Origin: Pseudomonas sp. PB120
GTDB taxonomy: Bacteria > Pseudomonadota > Gammaproteobacteria > Pseudomonadales > Pseudomonadaceae
DNA length: 64,000 nt
Direction: 5' to 3'
Assembly: GCF_009761815.1 (NCBI RefSeq)
Contig: NZ_RWIN01000036.1
Coordinates: 32,468-96,467 of the forward strand
The translations under genes were made by a program, and so were the position numbers. Below are positions 55,234 through 64,000 of this stretch, piece after piece (position 1 is the stretch's first letter; each line of letters begins with the position of its first letter). The notes beneath the pieces are model-generated. The model was not told the DNA's origin, made no database searches, and worked only from the letters and a program-made list of their open reading frames with translations.

Positions 55234-57243
55234 CTAGCGCTTTAACATCGCGCGTATATCAGCCAATGCGGTATTGCCGCGAACGGCTTTGACTTCGACC
55301 GGCGTGTCATCGGTGCCTTCCCAGGCCAGGTCGTCCGGCGGCAGCTCATCGAGGAAGCGGCTCGGCGCGCAGTCGATGATCTCACCGTATTGCTTGCGCT
55401 TGGCGGCGAACGTGAAGGCTAGCGTCTGACGCGCGCGGGTAATCCCGACGTAGGCCAGGCGACGTTCTTCTTCGATGGTGTCGGCTTCGATACTGGAGCG
55501 GTGCGGGAGGATTTCCTCTTCCATGCCCATGATGAACACGTAGGGGAATTCCAGGCCTTTGGACGCGTGCAAGGTCATCATCTGCACGCCTTCAGCGCCG
55601 TCTTCCTCTTCCTGCTGACGTTCCAGCATGTCGCGCAGGACAAGTTTGCCGATGGCGTCCTCGACGGTCATCTCGCCTTCTTCGTCTTTCTCCAGGGTGT
55701 TTTTCAACGCTTCGATCAGGAACCAGACGTTACCCATGCGGTAGTCGGCGGCCTTGTCGCTGGAGCTGTTGGTGCGCAGCCAGTTCTCGTAGTCGATGTC
55801 CATGACCATGCTGCGCAGCGCCGAGATCGGGTCTTCGCCGGCGCACTGCTCGCGCACCTTGTCCATGAAGCGTTTGAAGCGCGACAGGCGATCAGTGAAG
55901 CGCGTGTCCAGGTGCTCGCCCAGGCCGATTTCGTCGGTCGCGGCGTACATCGAGATTTTGCGTTCGGTGGCGTAGTTGCCGAGCTTTTCCAGGGTCGTCG
56001 AGCCGATTTCCCGGCGTGGGACGTTGATCACCCGCAGGAACGCGTTGTCGTCGTCCGGGTTCACGATCAGGCGGAAGTAGGCCATCAGGTCTTTTACTTC
56101 CTGACGTCCGAAAAAGCTGTTGCCGCCGGACAGTCGATACGGAATCTGGTGGTGCTGCAGCTTCAGCTCGATCAGCTTGGCCTGGTAGTTCCCGCGATAC
56201 AGGATCGCGAAGTCGCTGTACGGCCGATCCGTGCGCAAGTGCAGGGTCAGCAACTCGACGGCCACGCGCTCGGCTTCGGCGTCTTCGTTACGGCAGCGGA
56301 TCACACGGATCTCGTCACCGTGGCCCATCTCGCTCCACAGCTGCTTTTCGAATTCGTGCGGGTTGTTCGAGATCAGCACGTTGGCGCAACGCAGGATGCG
56401 GCTGGTGGAGCGGTAGTTTTGCTCCAGCATCACCACTTTCAGGGACGGGTAATCGTCCTTGAGCAGCATCAGGTTTTCCGGACGGGCGCCGCGCCAGGCG
56501 TAGATCGACTGGTCGTCGTCGCCCACCACCGTGAACTGGTTGCGCTTGCCGATCAGCAATTTCACCAGCAAATACTGGCTGGCGTTGGTGTCCTGGTATT
56601 CGTCCACCAGCAGGTAGCGGACTTTGTTCTGCCATTTTTCGAGGATGTCGGCGTGTTCCTGGAACAGTTTCACCGGCAGCAGGATCAGGTCGTCAAAGTC
56701 CACCGCGTTGAATGCCTTCAGCGTCCGCTGGTAGTGGGTGTAGACGATGGCGGCGGTCTGTTCCTTGGGGTTGCGCGCATTTTCCAGGGCTTCGGCGGGC
56801 AAGATCAGGTCGTTTTTCCACGAGCCGATCATGTTCTTGATCTCGTCGACGCCGTCGTCGCCCGCGTATTCCTTCTGCATGATGTCGGTCATCAGGGCTT
56901 TGACGTCGGTCTCGTCGAAAATCGAGAAGCCCGGTTTGTAGCCCAGCCGCACGTGTTCCTTGCGGATGATGTTCAAGCCAAGGTTGTGGAAGGTGCACAC
57001 CGTCAGGCCACGGCCTTCGCCGCCCTTGAGCAGCGTGCCGACCCGCTCTTTCATCTCGCGCGCGGCCTTGTTGGTAAAGGTCATGGCGACGATGTACTGG
57101 GCGCGAATGCCGCAGTTCTGGATCAAATGCGCGATCTTGCGCGTGATCACACTGGTCTTGCCGGAGCCTGCGCCGGCGAGCACCAAAAGAGGGCCGCCGA
57201 CGTAGCTCACGGCTTCTTGCTGCCGGGGATTGAGTCGGGACAT
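55234..57243 (-). CDS. rep: ATP-dependent DNA helicase Rep
   Basis: Superfamily 1A 3'-5' helicase that removes proteins ahead of replication forks. Motifs: Walker A VLAGAGSGKTSVITRKIAHL, motif Ia MTFTNKAAREMKERV, Walker B LLVDEYQDTN, motif III VVGDDDQSIYAWRGA, motif V TLHASKGLEFPYVFI and motif VI YVGITRARQTL. 669 residues equals E. coli Rep. It is followed by xpt and is divergent from the c-di-GMP gene. Confidence 0.98.
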   Translation of the reverse strand: MSRLNPRQQEAVSYVGGPLLVLAGAGSGKTSVITRKIAHLIQNCGIRAQYIVAMTFTNKAAREMKERVGTLLKGGEGRGLTVCTFHNLGLNIIRKEHVRLGYKPGFSIFDETDVKALMTDIMQKEYAGDDGVDEIKNMIGSWKNDLILPAEALENARNPKEQTAAIVYTHYQRTLKAFNAVDFDDLILLPVKLFQEHADILEKWQNKVRYLLVDEYQDTNASQYLLVKLLIGKRNQFTVVGDDDQSIYAWRGARPENLMLLKDDYPSLKVVMLEQNYRSTSRILRCANVLISNNPHEFEKQLWSEMGHGDEIRVIRCRNEDAEAERVAVELLTLHLRTDRPYSDFAILYRGNYQAKLIELKLQHHQIPYRLSGGNSFFGRQEVKDLMAYFRLIVNPDDDNAFLRVINVPRREIGSTTLEKLGNYATERKISMYAATDEIGLGEHLDTRFTDRLSRFKRFMDKVREQCAGEDPISALRSMVMDIDYENWLRTNSSSDKAADYRMGNVWFLIEALKNTLEKDEEGEMTVEDAIGKLVLRDMLERQQEEEDGAEGVQMMTLHASKGLEFPYVFIMGMEEEILPHRSSIEADTIEEERRLAYVGITRARQTLAFTFAAKRKQYGEIIDCAPSRFLDELPPDDLAWEGTDDTPVEVKAVRGNTALADIRAMLKR

Positions 57244-57507
57244 ACGAAATCAGGGAGTCGTTTGCGAAATGGGCCGGCATTTTAACAGGCTCAGCGATTT
57301 GTGCTGCTCTCTCCGACTTGTGACGCAACACGCTATCTATATTTGCCGGTTTTGATACTTTCACGCAGGATGCGCGGTAAGTTTGCGTTTAATGTTCGTA
57401 ATTTCGGATACAAAAGCCTCGTTTGATAACTGATGTCATTTGGTCATTGGTTACCGGCGCGGCATAATGCCCGCCGCCTACATCATTGCAGAGTCTAGGG
57501 AGCTAGC

Positions 57508-59181
57508 TTGTCTACGCCTGTCGAACCCTTGCGTTTGCTGCTACTGGCCGAAGAGCCGGCGTGGGCAGCGTTGTTGCGCGAGTGTCTGGCTCCGATGGGG
57601 AGCTCGGCCGTGCTCATCAGCGCTCCGAGCTGGGAGTCGGTCAGCACTCTGTTCGAAGACAACCGCAGCGCGGTGTTGTTGACGATCCCGGCCCTTCAGC
57701 CGGCGCCCGGCCGTTGCAATTTGCCAACGGTGTTGCTGCTCGAGCACGAACCGCTGTCACCGCCCGATGGTGTCAGTGACTGGCTGGTCCGTGACCTGCT
57801 CGATACCGGCATGCTGCGCCGTTGCCTGCGTCACGTGCGTGAGCGCGGCGTGCTGGAAAACACTCTGCAACGACTGGCCGAACAAGACCCGCTGACCGGC
57901 ATCGCCAATCGCCAGGGCTTCCAGACCTTGCTGGCGGCGCGCCTGGCCGATAACGATGGCCGAGGCCTGGCCCTCGGTCACCTCGACCTCGACAACTTCC
58001 GCCACGCCAACGATGCCCTCGGCCACCAGGCTGGGGATCGGTTGATCCTGCAAGTGGTGGCGCGGCTGAAAAGCCAGCTCGAGGCCAGCGATCAACTGGC
58101 GCGGCTGGGCAGCGATGAATTTGCCTTGCTGATCGACACCCGCCGCGCACCCCAGCGTGCCGAGTGGATGGCCGAACGCATCACCGAAGCCTTGGCCGAG
58201 CCTTATTGGGTCGACGGCGAAAGCCTGCTGATCGGTTCCAGCCTGGGCATTGCCCATGCCCGAGCCCAGGCCGGTGCCGACCCGCTGATGTGGCACGCGC
58301 ACATCGCCATGCAGCAGGCCAAGAGCACTCAGGGCTGCACGTTTCACATCTTTAACGAACGTATCAATCGCAATGCCCGCAGCATCGCCGACCTCGAAAG
58401 CGAACTGCGCCGGGCCTTGCGCCGCGATGAGCTGGAGCTGCACTACCAGCCACGGCTGAACCTTGAGGACGGGCAGATCGTCGGCCTCGAAGCCTTGGTG
58501 CGCTGGCGCCATGCCGAGCGTGGGTTGCTGCCGCCGAGCGAATTTGTGCCGTTGGCCGAGCAAAGCGGCTTGATCGTGCCGCTGGGCTACTGGGTTATTT
58601 CCCGGGCGCTGCGGGACATGCAGGCGTTGCGTGAGTTGGGCCTGCCGGCGTTGCACATGGCGATCAACCTCTCGTTCCGGCAGTTTCAGGACAGCCAGTT
58701 GCTCTCGACCCTGAGCCGCCTGATCACTGAGCGCGGCGTCGAGGCGCAATGGCTGGAATTCGAGCTGACCGAAACCGCGGTCATGCGTCGTAGCGACCTG
58801 GTGAAACAGACCATGGATGCCCTCGGACGCCTGGGCGTGCGGTTCTCCCTCGACGACTTCGGCACCGGTTTTTCTTCGTTCGTGCACCTCAACAGCCTGC
58901 CGATTGCCTTGCTGAAGGTCGACAAGAGCTTTGTCGGCGGCATGGAAGAACGGGAAGAGAACCGAAAACTGGTCCACGCGATGATCAACCTCGCGCACAA
59001 CCTCAACCTGGAAGTGGTCGCCGAAGGCGTGGAAACACCGGAGCAGCTGGATTTGTTGCGCGGTTTTGGTTGCGATCAGGTGCAGGGGTATTTGATCAGC
59101 AAGCCGTTGCCGCTGACGGAGCTGGTTGATTACCTGAGTTTCGGCAGCAATCAGCAGCCAGCACTGGAAGGCGTGGTCTAG
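57508..59181 (+). CDS. GGDEF/EAL protein, probable c-di-GMP phosphodiesterase
   Basis: 557 residues: an N-terminal response-regulator-like region (about 1-115), a GGDEF domain (about 125-285) and an EAL domain (about 300-545). The synthase signature is GSDEF at 201-205, so diguanylate cyclase activity is doubtful. The phosphodiesterase motif EALVRW (from residue 328) and the later ELTETAVM, DDFGTGFSSF, KVDKSF and EGVETPEQ are all intact. It corresponds by position to PA5295 (ProE), a strong phosphodiesterase affecting exopolysaccharide. TTG start at 57508 with AGGGAG upstream. Confidence 0.92.
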   Translation: MSTPVEPLRLLLLAEEPAWAALLRECLAPMGSSAVLISAPSWESVSTLFEDNRSAVLLTIPALQPAPGRCNLPTVLLLEHEPLSPPDGVSDWLVRDLLDTGMLRRCLRHVRERGVLENTLQRLAEQDPLTGIANRQGFQTLLAARLADNDGRGLALGHLDLDNFRHANDALGHQAGDRLILQVVARLKSQLEASDQLARLGSDEFALLIDTRRAPQRAEWMAERITEALAEPYWVDGESLLIGSSLGIAHARAQAGADPLMWHAHIAMQQAKSTQGCTFHIFNERINRNARSIADLESELRRALRRDELELHYQPRLNLEDGQIVGLEALVRWRHAERGLLPPSEFVPLAEQSGLIVPLGYWVISRALRDMQALRELGLPALHMAINLSFRQFQDSQLLSTLSRLITERGVEAQWLEFELTETAVMRRSDLVKQTMDALGRLGVRFSLDDFGTGFSSFVHLNSLPIALLKVDKSFVGGMEEREENRKLVHAMINLAHNLNLEVVAEGVETPEQLDLLRGFGCDQVQGYLISKPLPLTELVDYLSFGSNQQPALEGVV

Positions 59182-59205
59182 ACACGGACCATTGTGGTCG
59201 CTTTT

Positions 59206-59299
59206 GTGGCGAGGGAGCTTGCTCCCGCTGGGTCGCGAAGCGGCCCCAAACGCTTTACGACTGCTTCGCAGCCGAACGGGAGCAAGCTCCCTCGCCACA
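59206..59299. repeat. REPIN (GAGGGAGCTTGCTCCC type)
   Basis: Inverted pair of GTGGCGAGGGAGCTTGCTCC copies between the convergent EAL and MATE genes, with a short inner inverted repeat. Confidence 0.85.
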
Positions 59300-59307
59300 G
59301 AGGATCT

Positions 59308-60711
59308 TCAATCGGGCTGGATGACTTCGAAACGCTGTGCCGACGGCTCCCGCCGAATCATCCGCTTCATCTTCCACTCGAACGCCAGCGTCAGGCTCAC
59401 CGCCGCGCACGCCAACCCCAGCGCCAGCCCCCACCACACGCCCGTTGGGCCCCAGTGCAAATGGAAAGCCATCCACCACGCCGCTGGAGCGCCAATCAGC
59501 CAATAGCAACCCAGCCCGACAAGAAACGTGGTCTTGGCGTCCTTGAGCCCGCGAATGCAACCCATGGCGATGGTTTGCGTACCGTCGAACAGCTCGAACC
59601 ACGCGGCCACCGCCAGCAGGCTGACAGCCAGGTTGATGACGTCGCGAAACGCCGGGTCGTTCTGGTCGAGAAACAGACCGATCAACTGATTCGGCAGCAG
59701 CCAGAAGACCATCGCGAAGGCGAGCATCGACGCCGCCCCGAATGCAATCCCGACCCGCCCGGCCAACCGCGCATCCAGCAACTGCCCGGCACCGTAGTGC
59801 TGGCCGATGCGCATGGTGATCGCATAGGAAATCCCCGCCGGAACCATGAACGCCACCGAGACGATTTGCAGCGCGATCTGATGCGCGCCCAGCTGCGTAC
59901 TGCCCATGGTGCCCATGCACAGCGCGGCGAACGCAAACAACCCGACTTCCACCGCGTAAGTGCCACCAATCGGCAGGCCCAGGCGCCACAGCTCCTTCAA
60001 ATACTGCCGGTTGGGCCGCGACAGACCCTGGCGCAGCGGATAAGCGTCGTAGGCCGGGTGCCGACGAATGTGCCAGGCCAGCGCCAGGGCCATGCAGTTG
60101 GCGACAATGGCCGTGACCAGCCCGATGCCCATCAAACCCATTTTCGGCAGGCCGAACATGCCGGTAATCAACGCATAGTTCAGCAGGAAGTTGGCCACGG
60201 TGCCGCCGAGGCTGATGACCATCACCGGCGTAGCCCGGCCGATGGCGCTGGTGAAGCCGCGCAGGGCCATGAAGCTCAGGTAACCGGGCAGCGCGAACGG
60301 CAGAATCAGCAGGAACTGGCCGGCCGCGTGAACGTTGGTTTCTGTCTGGCCGAACAGCAACAGCACCGGTTTCAGATTCCACAGCAGCAGTCCCGCCACG
60401 AGTGCCATCAACCAGGCCAGCCACAAACCAGCCTGGGTCAGCCGTGCGGCCCCGACGATGTCACCGGCGCCCTGACGGATAGCCACCAGCGTGCCGACCG
60501 CAGCGATGACGCCGATGCAGAAGATCGACACAAACGAATACGTCGCCGCCCCCAGCCCACCGCCGGCCAGCGCCTCGGGACTCAGGCGCGCCATCATCAA
60601 CGTGTCGGTGAGCACCATCAGCATGTGCGCCAACTGCGAGGCAATCAACGGCCCCGCCAGCCGCAGGATGGCCCAGAGTTCAATACGCGCTGGATGCTGC
60701 ATGGTCATCAC
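59308..60711 (-). CDS. MATE-family multidrug efflux transporter (NorM type)
   Basis: A 467-residue sodium- or proton-driven exporter with about 12 membrane segments. Family features are the early RLAGPLIASQLAHMLMVLTD and the PALPGY-like LPFALPGYLSFMALRG in the first half, and LGLPIGGTYAVEVGLFAFAA at the start of the second half. Starts at 60711 or 60702 are both possible. It is divergent from a LysR gene, a common pump-regulator layout, and corresponds to PA5294. Confidence 0.94.
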   Translation of the reverse strand: MMTMQHPARIELWAILRLAGPLIASQLAHMLMVLTDTLMMARLSPEALAGGGLGAATYSFVSIFCIGVIAAVGTLVAIRQGAGDIVGAARLTQAGLWLAWLMALVAGLLLWNLKPVLLLFGQTETNVHAAGQFLLILPFALPGYLSFMALRGFTSAIGRATPVMVISLGGTVANFLLNYALITGMFGLPKMGLMGIGLVTAIVANCMALALAWHIRRHPAYDAYPLRQGLSRPNRQYLKELWRLGLPIGGTYAVEVGLFAFAALCMGTMGSTQLGAHQIALQIVSVAFMVPAGISYAITMRIGQHYGAGQLLDARLAGRVGIAFGAASMLAFAMVFWLLPNQLIGLFLDQNDPAFRDVINLAVSLLAVAAWFELFDGTQTIAMGCIRGLKDAKTTFLVGLGCYWLIGAPAAWWMAFHLHWGPTGVWWGLALGLACAAVSLTLAFEWKMKRMIRREPSAQRFEVIQPD

Positions 60712-60792
60712 GCTCGTTTATCAAAGAGAACAGGAAAGCGTCGATTCTCGGCGCTCCGCGAGGTTTGCACAAAGGGATAAAAAGGATGGGTT

Positions 60793-60826
60793 GCATGATT
60801 AAAACTCATGCAGATCAGTTTCTGAT
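60793..60826. promoter_or_regulatory. Two inverted repeats between the MATE and LysR genes
   Basis: GCATGA-N7-TCATGC (60793-60811) and ATCAG-TTT-CTGAT (60814-60826) lie side by side in the 149-bp divergent spacer. The first resembles a LysR-type operator. Confidence 0.45.
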
Positions 60827-60860
60827 ATGTTCGCCTCATTGCGCTGTAGGAGCGTTCCTG

Positions 60861-61781
60861 ATGTCTCGTCGTCTTCCTCCCTTATATGCCCTTCGAGCTT
60901 TCGAAGCGGCGGCGCGTCATAGCTCGTTCACCCGTGCCGCCGAAGAGCTGTCGATCACGCAAAGTGCGGTCAGCCGGCATATTCGTACCCTCGAAGAGCA
61001 TTTCGCCTGCCGGCTGTTTCATCGCAGCGGGCGCAACCTGCAATTGACCGAGTCGGCGCGGCTGATCCTGCCCGGCATTCGCGAAGGCTTCACCGCACTG
61101 GAGCGCGCCTGCAATACCTTGCGCGCCGAAGATGACATCCTGCGCATGAAAGCCCCGTCCACCCTGACCATGCGCTGGCTGCTGGCGCGCCTCAGTCGGT
61201 TTCGGCACCTGCAGCCGGGTAACGAGGTGCAATTGACCAGTGCCTGGATGGATGTCGATTCGGTGGACTTCAACCATGAGCCTTTTGACTGTGCCGTCAT
61301 CCTCGGCAACGGGAGTTTTCCACCTGATTGGGAGGCCAGTTTCTTGTTCCCGGAGGAGCTGATTCCCGTGGGCGCGCCGAATCTTCTGCAGGATCAACCC
61401 TGGGACGTCGAACGCCTGGCCAATGCCGAATTGCTGCACCCGACGCCGGACCGTCGCGACTGGCGCAACTGGCTGGAGCGCATGGACCTGACCGACCAGG
61501 TCTCGCTCAAGGGCGGGCAGGTGTTCGACACCCTGGAGCTGGGCATGATTGCTGCTGCTCGTGGTTATGGCGTATCAATGGGCGACTTGCTGATGGTGGC
61601 CGAGGATGTGGCCCAGGGGCGTCTGAGTTTGCCGTGGCCGACCGCCGTCGCAAGCGGTGAGAATTATTACCTCGTCTGGCCGAAAACGCGCCCGGGAGGT
61701 GAACGTTTGCGCCGCCTCAGCGATTTCCTGCAAAGCGAAGCCCGGGCCATGGAATTACCGGATGTCGAGCACCTGAGCTGA
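60861..61781 (+). CDS. LysR-family regulator (GcvA-like)
   Basis: A 306-residue LysR protein. The N-terminal helix-turn-helix (LPPLYALRAFEAAARHSSFT, EELSITQSAVSRHIRTLE) has the LxALRxFEAAAR signature of the GcvA/AmpR branch. The C-terminal substrate-binding domain follows with FDCAVILGNGSFPPDW. The start at 60861 is the conserved one; upstream in-frame ATGs would add 32 non-homologous residues covering the operator repeats. It probably controls the divergent MATE gene and corresponds to PA5293. Confidence 0.92.
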   Translation: MSRRLPPLYALRAFEAAARHSSFTRAAEELSITQSAVSRHIRTLEEHFACRLFHRSGRNLQLTESARLILPGIREGFTALERACNTLRAEDDILRMKAPSTLTMRWLLARLSRFRHLQPGNEVQLTSAWMDVDSVDFNHEPFDCAVILGNGSFPPDWEASFLFPEELIPVGAPNLLQDQPWDVERLANAELLHPTPDRRDWRNWLERMDLTDQVSLKGGQVFDTLELGMIAAARGYGVSMGDLLMVAEDVAQGRLSLPWPTAVASGENYYLVWPKTRPGGERLRRLSDFLQSEARAMELPDVEHLS

Positions 61782-61961
61782 ATCGATGGAGCCGCTGCAA
61801 TGGCGGCTCTTGGCTATATCCGGGTTAAAGACTCAAGTATTAAGGATCGCCGCCGAAATCGTGCAAGTGGAACCTTCGTGCAGGTTCGACGCATTTCCCA
61901 TTATTAGAACGTTGCTGAGCAGCCGATCGAGCAAGATCGGGCGGTTCGGCCAGGAGCTGTC

Positions 61962-63938
61962 ATGTCTCAACCCCGTGCCCGGATCGCCTCACAGCTTGGT
62001 CTTGCGCTTGCCGTGATTCTGGCAATCGTCATCAGCGGCAGTACCGTGTTCGCCCTGCGTTCGCTGGACTCTGCCAACCTCGCCACCCGCGAAGAGCACC
62101 TGGCCAGTGAGGCCCGCTTGCTGGCCGATCAGTTGAGTACGTTTCACGGCACGTTGCGTGAGAGCACTCAGCGTTTGAGCGGTTTGTTCGAGAAGCGCTT
62201 CAGCGCCGGCCTGACATTGCACCCGGATGAGCCGGTGACGGTGGCTGGCGTGAATACACCGGGCCTCCATCTGGGCGACGCGGTGTTGAACAACAACTTC
62301 AAGGAAGTGGACGAGTTCAAGCAAATGACCGCCGGCGTGGCGACGTTGTTTGTGCGCAGCGGCGAAGACTTCATACGGGTCAGCACGTCCCTGAGCAAAC
62401 AGGACGGCAGCCGTGCCATCGGCACGCTGCTCGATCATGCCCACCCGGCCTACGCCCGCCTGATAGCGGGGCAGGGTTACGTCGGCCGTGCCGTGCTCTT
62501 CGATCGTTCCTACATGACTCAGTACACCCCCGTTCGCGACAGCGGCGGTAAGGTGATTGCCGTGCTGTTCGTAGGATTCGATTACACCGATGCGCAGAAT
62601 GCGCAGTTCGCCAACCTCAAGCGCTTCCGCATCGGCCAGACCGGCTCCCTGGCGCTGCTGGATGAGCAGAGCAAATGGTTGGTGCCGCCCGCCGGCGTGC
62701 AAGCGCTGGATCTGGCGGTTCCGGCCATCGTCGGCCTGGCAAAGACGCCGGGCAAGGGCGATTTCTGGAGCGACAAATCGGAAGACTTCTACAGCGTCGC
62801 GGTGCCGTTCGAAGGCGGCCCTTGGTCGGTCGTCGCGAGCATGCCGCAAGCTGAAATCAGTGCAGTGACCTGGAGCGTCGGCATTCAGTTGGCGATTGGC
62901 AGTCTGCTGGCAATGTTGATCGCGGTGGGCTCCGCTGTCTGGTTGCTGCGCAGCAAGCTCGCGCCGTTGGGTGACCTGGTGCGTCAGGCCGAAGCCTTGG
63001 GTGCCGGTGATTTGAGCGTGCGCTTGGAGGTGGCGAGCAACGACGAGATCGGTCAGTTGTCCCGCGCTTTCAACCAGATGAGCCAGGCGCTGTCGACCAT
63101 GGTCGACCACATTCGCAAGGCTTCGGAAGAGGTCAACAGCCGTGCCCAGGCCTTGTCCGGACTGTCCGGTGGTGCCTATGAGGGGATGGAGCAGCAGTCG
63201 GGCGAAATCACCAGCATGGCCGGCGCTGTGGAAGAGTTCAGTGCCACGTCCCTGAACATTGCCGACAACATGGGCAACACCCAGCGTCTGGCACAGGAAA
63301 ACGCACAGCAAACCCAGATCGGTCGTACATCGATGGGCGAAGCGTCCTCGTCGCTGGAGCAAATCGCCGGTGCGCTGAACAGCACTGCGGCGGTGATCAA
63401 TACCTTGGGTCAACGCTCCCAGGAAATCGGCGGGATCGTCGGCGTGATTACTTCGATTGCCGAGCAAACCAACTTGCTGGCGCTGAACGCCGCCATTGAA
63501 GCCGCGCGTGCCGGTGAGCAGGGGCGTGGTTTTGCGGTGGTCGCTGATGAAGTGCGCAACCTGGCTTCGCGTACACGGCAGGCCACCGATGAAATTTCCG
63601 GGATGATTCAAAGCATCCAGCAGGAAACCGGCAACGCCATCAGCACCATGGAGCAGGGCAATGTGCTGATGCAGGAAGGCTTGTCGCGTAACGCCAATGT
63701 CGCATCGGCGCTGGCGCGGATTGATGAGCAGAGCCATTCGGCCGGTCAGCAATTTGCAGCGATCACCACGGCGACGCAGGAGCAGAGCAGCACCGCGACG
63801 TTGCTCAGCAGCAACCTGCAAAGCATTGCGCTGGCAAACAGCGAGCAGCGGGAGGTGGTGTCCAATCTGGCCGTGACGGCTAAAGAGCTGGAAAGCCTGG
63901 CGGCGGAATTGCGCGCTGAGGTTGACCGCTTCCGTTGA
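61962..63938 (+). CDS. Methyl-accepting chemotaxis protein with a Cache sensor
   Basis: A 658-residue chemoreceptor. Membrane segment 1 (about residues 8-28, [16 protein letters not shown]) is followed by a long periplasmic Cache-type sensor (about 30-300) with [18 protein letters not shown], membrane segment 2 (about 305-328), HAMP (about 330-380) and the signalling domain. The hairpin tip [20 protein letters not shown] and [20 protein letters not shown] are fully conserved, so it should couple to CheW/CheA. No CheR-binding pentapeptide is at the C-terminus. Ligand unknown; Cache receptors often bind organic or amino acids. Confidence 0.93.
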   Translation: MSQPRARIASQLGLALAVILAIVISGSTVFALRSLDSANLATREEHLASEARLLADQLSTFHGTLRESTQRLSGLFEKRFSAGLTLHPDEPVTVAGVNTPGLHLGDAVLNNNFKEVDEFKQMTAGVATLFVRSGEDFIRVSTSLSKQDGSRAIGTLLDHAHPAYARLIAGQGYVGRAVLFDRSYMTQYTPVRDSGGKVIAVLFVGFDYTDAQNAQFANLKRFRIGQTGSLALLDEQSKWLVPPAGVQALDLAVPAIVGLAKTPGKGDFWSDKSEDFYSVAVPFEGGPWSVVASMPQAEISAVTWSVGIQLAIGSLLAMLIAVGSAVWLLRSKLAPLGDLVRQAEALGAGDLSVRLEVASNDEIGQLSRAFNQMSQALSTMVDHIRKASEEVNSRAQALSGLSGGAYEGMEQQSGEITSMAGAVEEFSATSLNIADNMGNTQRLAQENAQQTQIGRTSMGEASSSLEQIAGALNSTAAVINTLGQRSQEIGGIVGVITSIAEQTNLLALNAAIEAARAGEQGRGFAVVADEVRNLASRTRQATDEISGMIQSIQQETGNAISTMEQGNVLMQEGLSRNANVASALARIDEQSHSAGQQFAAITTATQEQSSTATLLSSNLQSIALANSEQREVVSNLAVTAKELESLAAELRAEVDRFR

Positions 63939-63951
63939 GGTGCCGCTGAAA

Positions 63952-63982
63952 TCGCCTTCGCGGGCAAGCCCGCTCCCACAAG
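63952..63982. repeat. Single REP-like palindrome at the right edge
   Basis: TTCGCGGGCAAGCCCGCTCC followed by CACAAG is a decayed REP copy; a partner may lie beyond the window. Confidence 0.6.
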
Positions 63983-64000
63983 GATTGCGCAAAACCTGTG

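Noticed and set aside
55501..57285. 594-codon plus-strand frame opposite rep
   Set aside because: Pure shadow of rep; repeated Val/Phe/Gln/His strings and no domain.
61989..63992. 667-codon minus-strand frame opposite the chemoreceptor
   Set aside because: Antisense shadow; the plus strand has an intact MCP signalling domain.

Overview
The window is ordinary core chromosome of a gamma-proteobacterium of the Pseudomonas fluorescens group. Evidence: high GC, the gene orders oxyR-recG, argB-algC-dut-coaBC-radC, rpmBG and dadR-dadAX-pauR-cycB-xpt-rep, the presence of crc, and many intergenic REP/REPIN palindromes of the three types common in P. fluorescens-like genomes. No tRNA, rRNA, CRISPR array, prophage or insertion sequence was seen.

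Layout. (1) 1-10461: the distal half of a type VI secretion operon of the HSI-II type (sfa-orfX-fha-tssJ-tssK-tssL-tssM-stp-stk), giving the sigma-54 activator, the baseplate protein TssK, the membrane complex TssJLM and the FHA/kinase/phosphatase control module. (2) 10556-12000: a DUF6124 gene with a highly structured leader, and a small secreted or anchored SCP2-like protein. (3) 12051-18868, minus strand: a YbaK/HDOD protein, recG, oxyR and exbB-exbD-tonB. (4) 19058-26734: a YeeZ-like dehydratase, a lipoprotein, the ridA-spoT-rpoZ-gmk-yicC series and divergent rph. (5) 27093-35269: gltS, divergent crc/pyrE, argB, algC, dut, coaBC and divergent radC. (6) 35383-47414: a peptide-binding protein, rpmBG, an I78-type inhibitor, and polyamine-related genes (cupin, pauC-type aldehyde dehydrogenase, pauB-type oxidoreductase) mixed with an MFS carrier, a phospholipase D lipoprotein and a MocR regulator. 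(7) 47555-51674: D-/L-alanine catabolism (Lrp-type dadR, dadA, a RidA partner, dadX) and pauR. (8) 51846-63938: cytochrome c5, a long acetyl-CoA hydrolase/transferase, xpt, rep, a GGDEF/EAL protein, a MATE pump, a LysR regulator and a Cache chemoreceptor.

How they work together. The T6SS genes are nearly all coupled by overlaps or gaps of a few bases, so they read as one operon downstream of genes lying off the left edge. DadA makes an imine that the overlapping RidA gene can hydrolyse, DadX supplies D-alanine, and dadR next door is the expected regulator. The pauC- and pauB-type enzymes and PauR belong to the gamma-glutamylated polyamine route.

No clearly new multi-gene system was found. 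The points most worth checking are the structured, possibly antisense-controlled leader of the DUF6124 gene (10960-11229), a REPIN nested inside another REP (40504-40669), a strong terminator inside the dad locus (49852-49897), tandem 20-bp-period repeats at the MocR gene, and two mutually exclusive hairpins in the rpmBG leader.
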